Shown piece by piece: positions 34,438-41,341 of a stretch of 64,000 bases of DNA (the stretch's first letter is position 1; every line of letters starts with the position of its first letter). The notes under the pieces were generated by a model. It had not been told where the DNA came from, made no database searches, and saw nothing but the letters and a program-made list of their open reading frames with translations. Source of the stretch: Halomonas zincidurans B6 (lineage in GTDB: Bacteria > Pseudomonadota > Gammaproteobacteria > Pseudomonadales > Halomonadaceae); assembly GCF_000731955.1 (NCBI RefSeq), contig NZ_JNCK01000001.1, positions 558,001 to 622,000 of the forward strand, given 5' to 3'. Position numbers and translations under genes: made by a program.

Positions 34438-34528
34438 CAGGGCTCGATACGACGGGCTCCGGCGATGCCGGGGTTCGTCGGCTTGCGTGAGCGGCCCGGA
34501 ATCGGGCCGGGACAGGGAGCAATGGGCG

Positions 34529-36649
34529 ATGGCCGAACCGCCAACCGATAACGAGACCGGCAAGGCGACCGACGAGGATCTCGCCGAGGCCCAGCGCATC
34601 GTCAAGGCCAGCGAATTCGGCGCGCGAGTGCCGCGGTGGGCGTGGCAGCGATGGCTGCTGGTCCTGGTCGCGGTCGGCTGGAGCCTGTTCCAGCTTTACG
34701 CCACCTACTCCGGTGCGCTGAGTCCGCAGAAGCTGGGCGCCATTCACCTGGCCTTCGGCTTCGCGCTGGCATTTCTCGCCTACCCGGCCAAGCACGGTTC
34801 CACCCAGCGCATCCCTTGGTACGATTGGCTGCTTGCCATCGTCGGGGTCGCCACCGCGCTGTACATCGTGGTCAATTACTACAACCTGATCGCGGTGCAG
34901 GGTGGCCTGCCGATTACCCGCGACGTATGGATGGGCTCGGCGCTGCTGATCGCGCTGACGCTCGCGGCCTCGCGCATCGTCGGCATCGCCCTGCCGATCA
35001 TCGCCGGCATCGTCGTGCTGTATGGTATCACCGGCCCCGCCGGCATCATTCCGCTGACGCCGCCCGACGTCATCTTCCTGCACAACGGTTACGACTGGCG
35101 GCAGATCATCCAGCAGCTCTACATCACCACCGAGGGCATCTGGGGCACGCCGATCCAGGTGTCGGCGTCGTTCGTGTTCCTGTTCGTGCTGTTCGGCGCG
35201 CTATTGGATCGAGCCGGCGCTGGGCAGTACTTCGTGGATCTCGCCTACAGCGGCCTGGGCACCTACCGCGGCGGCCCGGCCAAGGCGGCGGTGGTGGCGA
35301 GCCTGCTGACCGGTGTGGTATCCGGTTCGTCGACGGCGAACACGGTGACCACCGGCACCTTCACCATTCCGCTGATGAAGAGGCTCGGTTATCCGGGTGT
35401 GAAGGCCGGCGCCACCGAGTGCGCGGCCTCGACCAACGGCCAGTTGATGCCGCCGATCATGGGCGCGGCGGCCTTCATCATGGCGACGTTTCTCAACATG
35501 CCGTACTCCCAACTGATTATCTATGCCATCGTACCGGCGCTGCTCTCCTACCTGGCATTGCTGTTCACCGTGCACCTGGAGGCGCTCAAGCTCAATCTGG
35601 CCGGCATGCCCCGGGCCGAGCTGCCGCCGTTCTGGCCGACCTTCATCAAGGGGGTGCACTACCTGATTCCGGTGGCGTTCCTGCTCTATGAGCTCATGTG
35701 GGTCCAGCTCACCCCGGAGCGCAGTGCGCTCAATGCGCTGTTCGTGTTGATCGCATTGATTCTGGTCCAGGAAGCCTGGCGCGGCGTGCGCGGAAATGGC
35801 GCCTCGGGCTTGGCCGCCGGGCTATGGAAGGGCGGCAAGGCGGTCTTCCAGGGGTTGGAGATGGGGGCGCGCAACATGACCACCATCGCCATTGCCACCG
35901 CGGCTGCCGGCATCATCGTGGGAATGGTCACCATGACCAACCTGGGCTACGGCCTGACTCAGGTCATCGGTGTGCTCTCCATGGGCAACATCTGGCTGGT
36001 GCTGATCCTCGCGGCGGTGACCTCGCTGATTCTGGGCATCGGCCTGCCCACCACCGCCAACTACATCGTGATGGCGGCGCTGGTGGCGCCGGTGATCGCC
36101 AACCTGGCCGGCGATGTCGGCATCGTCGTGCCGATGGTGGCCATTCATCTGTTCGTGTTCTACTTCGGCATCCTCGCCGACGACACGCCGCCGGTGGGGC
36201 TGGCGGCCTACGCGGCCTCGGCCATCTCCCGGGCCGATCCGGTACGCACCGGGGTCCAGGCATTCGCCTACGATCTGCGCACGGCCATTCTGCCGTTCAT
36301 GTTCTTCTTCAATCCGGCGTTGCTGCTCTACGAGGTGGAGAACTGGTATCGAGGGGCCTGGGTGATCTTCACGGCAACGGTGGGCATTCTGGCCTTCGTC
36401 GCGGCCGTTCAGGGCTACCTGGTGACCTGGATGCGCTGGTACGAACGCCTGCTGGTGCTGGGCTGCGCCCTGCTGCTGATCAAGCCCGACCTGATGACCG
36501 ACGTTCCCGGCCTGGCGCTTCTGGCGCTGGTTTTCCTCTATCACCGCCATCGTTCCATCGCCGGGGGCGGCCCTTCGGCGCCATTCGGCCGGGGCAGCTA
36601 TCCGGCCAAGTCGGGTGCCGCGGGACGCTTGCGCAACGAGGAGTGTTAG
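34529..36649 (+). CDS. TRAP transporter fused permease (4TM/12TM)
   Basis: 706 residues from ATG at 34529, behind AGGGAGC; the frame is open farther upstream but overlaps the receptor gene and is not hydrophobic there. The small 4-helix DctQ-like part (about 40-170) and the large DctM-like part (about 180-640) are fused, typical of TAXI systems. DctM motifs include VVASLLTGVVSGSSTANTVT and ILGIGLPTTANYIVMAALVA, and HLFVFYFGILADDTPPVGLA. It imports solute using an ion gradient with the TAXI receptor upstream. Confidence 0.92.
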   Translation: MAEPPTDNETGKATDEDLAEAQRIVKASEFGARVPRWAWQRWLLVLVAVGWSLFQLYATYSGALSPQKLGAIHLAFGFALAFLAYPAKHGSTQRIPWYDWLLAIVGVATALYIVVNYYNLIAVQGGLPITRDVWMGSALLIALTLAASRIVGIALPIIAGIVVLYGITGPAGIIPLTPPDVIFLHNGYDWRQIIQQLYITTEGIWGTPIQVSASFVFLFVLFGALLDRAGAGQYFVDLAYSGLGTYRGGPAKAAVVASLLTGVVSGSSTANTVTTGTFTIPLMKRLGYPGVKAGATECAASTNGQLMPPIMGAAAFIMATFLNMPYSQLIIYAIVPALLSYLALLFTVHLEALKLNLAGMPRAELPPFWPTFIKGVHYLIPVAFLLYELMWVQLTPERSALNALFVLIALILVQEAWRGVRGNGASGLAAGLWKGGKAVFQGLEMGARNMTTIAIATAAAGIIVGMVTMTNLGYGLTQVIGVLSMGNIWLVLILAAVTSLILGIGLPTTANYIVMAALVAPVIANLAGDVGIVVPMVAIHLFVFYFGILADDTPPVGLAAYAASAISRADPVRTGVQAFAYDLRTAILPFMFFFNPALLLYEVENWYRGAWVIFTATVGILAFVAAVQGYLVTWMRWYERLLVLGCALLLIKPDLMTDVPGLALLALVFLYHRHRSIAGGGPSAPFGRGSYPAKSGAAGRLRNEEC

Positions 36650-36691
36650 CCGGTTATCGAGTCCGGTTTCCTCGCCGGCAATTCAGGACTG

Positions 36692-37063
36692 TCAGCCGAG
36701 ACCGATCATCACCTTGTCGTCGTCGAAGCATACCGGCCAATGGCGCAGGCGCACCGCGGCGTCTTCCAGACACACGCCGTCAGCGAGCCGGAAATGCTGC
36801 TTGTAGAGCGGCGAGGCCACCACCGGCTCGCCCTTGAGGTCACCGACGATGCCGCGGGCGATCACATTGGCCCCGGAAAACGGATCGCGGTTGTCGACGG
36901 CGAACAGCTCGGTCTCGTAACCAGGAAGGTAGAACAGGGCTACTTGCGCAGTGCCGCTGGCCGTCTCCAGCCAGGCCGCCACGCCGGAAAACGCGACCAG
37001 GTCGGCCTTGCGACACAGCGGTTGCCAGATTACGTCGTTGTCGATTGCCGTTGCTGTGTGCAT
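36692..37063 (-). CDS. nirD: Nitrite reductase [NAD(P)H] small subunit
   Basis: 123 residues, the normal NirD size, with the Rieske-like fold but without cluster ligands, as is usual for NirD. Typical pieces are AQVALFYLPGYETELFAVDN and DPFSGANVIARGIVGD. It partners NirB in the cytoplasm for assimilatory reduction of nitrite to ammonia. It lies ~200 bp downstream of nirB on the same strand, separated by a REP-like repeat cluster. Confidence 0.92.
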   Translation of the reverse strand: MHTATAIDNDVIWQPLCRKADLVAFSGVAAWLETASGTAQVALFYLPGYETELFAVDNRDPFSGANVIARGIVGDLKGEPVVASPLYKQHFRLADGVCLEDAAVRLRHWPVCFDDDKVMIGLG

Positions 37064-37128
37064 GGTTGTTACCTCATCAAGTCGCTACGTTCGTCTCTTC
37101 CAGTCCATGGCTCCGTGGAGCCTCGATC

Positions 37129-37233
37129 GGGAACAAGTTCCCTCCCACAAAGCCCTCAAGGTGGGGGTCCATATAAGCGAATTTATTCGCGATGAAAACC
37201 TGCATCCATTGGGAGCAAGCTCCCTCCCACAAA
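37129..37233. repeat. REP-like palindromic repeat cluster between nirB and nirD
   Basis: Two near-identical 23-bp units (37129-37151 and 37211-37233, 21/23 match) read GGGA(A/G)CAAG(T/C)TCCCTCCC plus ACAAA; each contains a short palindrome GGGA-N-TCCC. Between them at 37177-37190 is the palindrome GCGAAT-TT-ATTCGC. This resembles REP/BIME elements of pseudomonads and relatives, and it sits inside an operon. Confidence 0.75.
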
Positions 37234-37265
37234 TGCTGCTAGCTCCGGGTGTCATGGAGTGGGTA

Positions 37266-39755
37266 TCAGGCTGGCCGCAATTGGCCGCGTTCCTCGGTGA
37301 CGATAATCTCGGGGTCGGGGCGAGCGTCGTTGACGAAGCTGCGGAAGCGCTTGAGCTTTTCCGGATCGCTGAGGGCGCCCGCCCACTCGCACGCGTAGTT
37401 GTCGATGACCGTCTGCATCTGCTGCTCGAGCTCCTCGGCCAGGCCCAGGCTGTCGCTGCAGACCACGTTCCTGAGATAGTCGAGCCCGCCTTCGAGGTTC
37501 TCGCGCCACACCGAGGTGCGCTGCAGGCGATCGGCGGTGCGCACGTAGAACATCAGGAAACGGTCGATGGTCTTGATCAGCGTCGCGTCGTCGAGGTCGG
37601 TGGCCAGCAGTTCGGCGTGGCGCGGGCGCATGCCGCCGTTGCCGCAGACATAGAGATTCCAGCCGTGCTCGGTGGCGATCACCCCGACGTCCTTGCTCTG
37701 TGCCTCGGCACACTCGCGGGTGCAGCCGGAGACGGCGAGCTTGAGCTTGTGCGGCGAGCGCAGGCCCTTGTAGCGATTCTCCAGCCGGATCGCCATGCCG
37801 ACGCTGTCGGCTACGCCGTAGCGGCACCAGGTGCTGCCGACGCAGGATTTCACCGTGCGCAGCGACTTGGCATAGGCGTGGCCGGTCTCGAAGCCGGCCT
37901 CGAGCAATTCGCGCCAGATGTTGGGCAGGTCCTCGAGTCGTGCGCCGAACAGATCGATACGCTGGCCGCCGGTGACCTTGGTATACAGGCCGTACTTCTC
38001 GCCGACCCGGCCGAGCACGATCAGCTTGTCCGGGGTGATTTCGCCACCGGGCACGCGCGGTACCACCGAGTAGGTGCCGTTCTTCTGCATGTTGGCCATG
38101 AAGGTGTCGTTGGTGTCCTGCAACGGCACGTGGGCGGCATCGGTGATCGGCTCGTTGAAGCACGAGGCGAGGATCGACGTCACCGCCGGCTTGCAGATGT
38201 CGCAGCCTAAACCTTGCCCATGCTTGGCAATCAGCTCGCTGAAGGTCCTGATGCCCTCGACGCGCACGATCGAGTAGAGCGCCTGGCGGGTGTGGGCGAA
38301 GTGTTCGCAGATCGACTGGTCGACCTCGACGCCGCGCGCCTCGAGCTCGCTGTCGACCACGCTCTTGAGCAGCGCCGCGCAGCCGCCGCAGCCGGTACTG
38401 GCCCGGGTTTCGCCCTTGACCGCGGCAAGCTCGGTGACGCCGGCGTCGATGGCCGCACAGATCGCACCCTTGGTGACGTTGTGGCACGAGCAGATCGACG
38501 CCGAATCGGGCAGGGCATCGGCGCCCAGCGTCGGCACGCCCTCGGACGAGGGCAGGATCAGCGAGGCCGGGTCCTCGGGCAGTTCCAGACCGTTGGCGTA
38601 GTACTGCATCAGGGTATCGTAGGTGGCGTTGTCGCCGACCAGCATCGCGCCGAGCAGCCTCCTGCCGTCGCCGGAGACCACCAGCTTGCGATACTCCTGC
38701 TTGATCCCATCCAGGTAGCGGAACGTACGCGCGCTGGGCGAACGGTCGCCGTGGGCATCGCCGATCGCGCCGACATCCACGCCGAGCAGTTTCAGCTTGG
38801 TGCTCATGTCGGCGCCGCGGAAGGTCTCTTCGTCATCGGTCAGCGTCGCGAGGGCCACCTTGGCCATCTGATAGCCCGGGGCCACCAGGCCGAAGATGCT
38901 CTCGTTCCACAGTGCGCACTCGCCGATGGCCAGGATCGCCGGATCGCTGGTCTGGCAGCGGTCGTCGATCGTCACGCCGCCGCGCTCGCCGATCTCGAGT
39001 CCGCACTCCCGGGCCAGCTCGTCGCGCGGGCGGATGCCGGCGGAGAAGACGATGAGGTCGGCCTCCAGCACCTTGTCGTCCTGGAACACCATGCGATGGG
39101 CACTCGCCTCGCCATCCTCGATGCGCTGGGTGGCGCGGTCGGTGAGCACCTGCACGCCCAGCGACTCGATCTTCTCGCGGAGCAGTTCGCCGCCCTCGGC
39201 ATCGACTTGCATCGGCATCAGCCGGGGGGCGAACTCCACCACGGCAGTGTCCAGGTTCAGGCCGCGCAGGGCGTTGGCCGCCTCCAGGCCCAGCAGGCCG
39301 CCGCCGACCACCACGCCGGTGGTCGCGCTTGCGGCCGCCGTACGGATGGCGTCGAGATCGTCCAATGTGCGATAGACCAGGCAGCCCTCGCGGTCGTTGC
39401 CGGGAATCGGCGGCACGAAAGGGTAGGAGCCGGTGGCCAGCACCAGGCGGTCGTAAGGGTAGCTATCGCGGTCGGTGACGACCCGGCGGGCGTCGCGGTC
39501 GATTCGGGTCACGGCCTCGCGCAGGTGCAGCTCGATACCGTTGGAGGCGTAATGATCGGCGTCGCACAGCGCCAGCGACTTCGCATCGCGCCCGGTGAAA
39601 TACTCCGACAGGTGCACGCGATCGTAGGCCGGGTGGCGCTCCTCGCCGAAGACGTGAATGTCGAAGCGCTGGGTGGCGTCACGCTCGATCAGTTGTTCGA
39701 CCAGATGGTGGCCGACCATGCCGTTGCCGATGACGATCAGGCGTTGCTTGTTCAT
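37266..39755 (-). CDS. nirB: Assimilatory nitrite reductase [NAD(P)H] large subunit
   Basis: 829 residues from ATG at 39755, behind GAGGAG; the frame runs further upstream but overlaps the FAD reductase gene. The N-terminal FAD/NAD domain starts RLIVIGNGMVGHHLVEQLIE; a BFD-like [2Fe-2S] domain (ICSCHNVTKGAICAAIDAG) is followed by the sulfite/nitrite reductase domains with siroheme-[4Fe-4S] ligands CVGSTWCRYG and SGCTRECAEAQ. It reduces nitrite to ammonium with NirD. Confidence 0.96.
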   Translation of the reverse strand: MNKQRLIVIGNGMVGHHLVEQLIERDATQRFDIHVFGEERHPAYDRVHLSEYFTGRDAKSLALCDADHYASNGIELHLREAVTRIDRDARRVVTDRDSYPYDRLVLATGSYPFVPPIPGNDREGCLVYRTLDDLDAIRTAAASATTGVVVGGGLLGLEAANALRGLNLDTAVVEFAPRLMPMQVDAEGGELLREKIESLGVQVLTDRATQRIEDGEASAHRMVFQDDKVLEADLIVFSAGIRPRDELARECGLEIGERGGVTIDDRCQTSDPAILAIGECALWNESIFGLVAPGYQMAKVALATLTDDEETFRGADMSTKLKLLGVDVGAIGDAHGDRSPSARTFRYLDGIKQEYRKLVVSGDGRRLLGAMLVGDNATYDTLMQYYANGLELPEDPASLILPSSEGVPTLGADALPDSASICSCHNVTKGAICAAIDAGVTELAAVKGETRASTGCGGCAALLKSVVDSELEARGVEVDQSICEHFAHTRQALYSIVRVEGIRTFSELIAKHGQGLGCDICKPAVTSILASCFNEPITDAAHVPLQDTNDTFMANMQKNGTYSVVPRVPGGEITPDKLIVLGRVGEKYGLYTKVTGGQRIDLFGARLEDLPNIWRELLEAGFETGHAYAKSLRTVKSCVGSTWCRYGVADSVGMAIRLENRYKGLRSPHKLKLAVSGCTRECAEAQSKDVGVIATEHGWNLYVCGNGGMRPRHAELLATDLDDATLIKTIDRFLMFYVRTADRLQRTSVWRENLEGGLDYLRNVVCSDSLGLAEELEQQMQTVIDNYACEWAGALSDPEKLKRFRSFVNDARPDPEIIVTEERGQLRPA

Positions 39756-39756
39756 G

Positions 39757-41010
39757 CTATGCGGCCTCCTCGAGAAGCGGTTTGGCGTCGCCGGCGCCGA
39801 AAAGCAGGGCCTGACGGCAGGCGCCGAGATCGCGCCCGGCCAGCGACTGCTCGAAGTACCAGGGGCCGAAGGCGGTATCGCCGTAGAGAATGGCGCCAAT
39901 GATGCGGTTGTCGCGCAGCAGCAGGCGGCGGTAGTCGCCGTGCTGCGGGTCGTGGTAGGTGAGCACCTCGTGCCCGGCGTCGGGCTCGATGGGGCCGAAG
40001 GCGTAAAGCGAAATGCCGCTGACCTTGAGCTTGGTGGCATTGGGGCGCTCGCGATAGCCGTCGCCGGATGCGCCGCACAGCCGCGCGGCGAGGACCTCGA
40101 CCTGGCGCCAGATTGGCTCGACCAGGCCGTAGGTGCGGCCCTCGAACTCGCAGCATTCACCGAGGGCGTGGCTCATTGGGTCGCTGGTGGTCAGCCAGGC
40201 ATCGACGACGATGCCGCGTGCCGTCTCCAGGCCAGCCCGACGGCCCAACTCGGCGTTGGGCACGATACCGGCGGCGACCACCACGCAGTCGGCCGGGAGC
40301 CGCCGGCCGTCCTCGAGGCGCACTGCGCAGACACGGCCTCGACCGTCGTCCTCGCAACCGGCCAGGCGGGCGCCGGTCATGATCGTGAGACCGCGGCGCT
40401 CCAGCTCCTGGCGAAGCAGGCCCGCCGCCGTGGCGTCGAGCTGGCGGTTCATCAGTCGCTCGCCGCGCTGGAGCACGCAGACCCGCATCCCGCGCTTGCC
40501 CTGGCTTCGTTTGCGTAGCCCCTCGGCGGCCTCCAACCCCAGCAGGCCGCCGCCGATCACCACCGCACGCCGCCCGGTGCGGCTGGCCCGGGTCAGGGCG
40601 GCGGCATCGTCGAGATCGCGAAAGCCCTGCACGCCGGCGAGCCCGATACCCGCCACGTCGGGCATCGCCGGGCGCGAGCCGGTGGCCAGCACCAGGCGGT
40701 CGTAGCCGATCTCGCGGCCGCTGCCGGTGGTCACGCGGCGCCGCTCGCGGTCGATGTCGTGGGCGCGCTCGCCGAGCATCAACTCGACGCCCTGTTCGGC
40801 GTACCAGTTGGCATCGCGCAGGGTCAGCGCCTCGCGCTCGGTCTCGCCGGCCAGCCAGGGCGAGAGCAGGATGCGGTTGTAGGCCGGGGCGCACTCGTCG
40901 CCAATCACGCTGATCCGTCGCGGCCGGTGCTCATGTTTGAGCAGGGCTGCCAGCAGGCGGTGGCCCGCCATGCCGTTGCCGACAATCAAAAGGTGCTCTT
41001 GGGATCGCAC
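39757..41010 (-). CDS. NAD(P)/FAD-dependent reductase of nitrate assimilation (NasB/NirB N-terminus-like)
   Basis: 417 residues starting at GTG 41010. Two Rossmann motifs are present: LLIVGNGMAGHRLLAALLKH for FAD and RRAVVIGGGLLGLEAAEGL for NAD(P)H. It is similar to the N-terminal reductase domain of NirB and to NasB-type proteins that feed electrons to NasA. It ends one base before the nirB ATG, so it is the first gene of the minus-strand nitrite reductase operon, downstream of a sigma-54-type promoter. Confidence 0.82.
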   Translation of the reverse strand: MRSQEHLLIVGNGMAGHRLLAALLKHEHRPRRISVIGDECAPAYNRILLSPWLAGETEREALTLRDANWYAEQGVELMLGERAHDIDRERRRVTTGSGREIGYDRLVLATGSRPAMPDVAGIGLAGVQGFRDLDDAAALTRASRTGRRAVVIGGGLLGLEAAEGLRKRSQGKRGMRVCVLQRGERLMNRQLDATAAGLLRQELERRGLTIMTGARLAGCEDDGRGRVCAVRLEDGRRLPADCVVVAAGIVPNAELGRRAGLETARGIVVDAWLTTSDPMSHALGECCEFEGRTYGLVEPIWRQVEVLAARLCGASGDGYRERPNATKLKVSGISLYAFGPIEPDAGHEVLTYHDPQHGDYRRLLLRDNRIIGAILYGDTAFGPWYFEQSLAGRDLGACRQALLFGAGDAKPLLEEAA

Positions 41011-41058
41011 GGCGCTTCTCGCTCACTTTGGGTAGTTGCTGTGTATTCACGAGGAGCA

Positions 41059-41074
41059 AAGCCAATCGTGTGCC
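41059..41074 (-). promoter_or_regulatory. Sigma-54 promoter upstream of reductase-nirB-nirD
   Basis: On the minus strand TGGCACACGATTGGCT matches the sigma-54 consensus TGGCACRNNNNTTGCW at all but one specified position, with GG and GC exactly 10 bp apart. It ends about 49 bp before the GTG start of the reductase gene. Nitrogen-controlled (NtrC) assimilation genes often use such promoters. Confidence 0.65.
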
Positions 41075-41277
41075 AGGGAGGGGGTAACGTTTTTACATTC
41101 AAGGGATTGGCGCTGAATCCCAAGGTGACGTCTCCCCTTGAGAGCCGGCGCCGCGTGCAACCGCTGTGCAAGGCATGGATGCGCTGCACCAGGCTGGCGC
41201 GTCGACGGCCGCGAGACGTGAGGGACACGCTGTCGGCTGACATTCATGGGATTGATTTTTCAGTGGAAAAGCCTGGC

Positions 41278-41293
41278 CGGTCCCGGGCTTGCA
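41278..41293 (+). promoter_or_regulatory. Weak candidate sigma-54 promoter for nasA
   Basis: CGGTCCCGGGCTTGCA has the essential GG and GC dinucleotides with correct spacing and a perfect TTGCA -12 half, but a poor -24 half. It lies ~50 bp before the nasA ATG. Confidence 0.3.
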
Positions 41294-41341
41294 TTTGAGG
41301 CAGGCATGCGAGCAAGCGACGGAACTCAACGAGGGATGGCC

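Larger units (their letters stand above)
41011..41341. other. Divergent control region of nitrate assimilation genes
   Basis: 331 bp between the reductase/nirBD operon and nasA. It holds a good sigma-54 box facing left (41059-41074) and a weaker one facing right (41278-41293). There is also a short stem GTGCA/TGCAC near 41164-41190 whose role is unclear. No coding frame is supported. Confidence 0.6.

Noticed and set aside
37064..37265. Terminator or riboswitch between nirB and nirD
   Set aside because: The palindromes occur as repeated REP-like units and lack T runs, so a repeat element is the better explanation.
41096..41341. NasT/NasR-type antitermination leader before nasA
   Set aside because: There is a short stem, but no clear pair of hairpins with a terminator T run could be identified, so it was not called.
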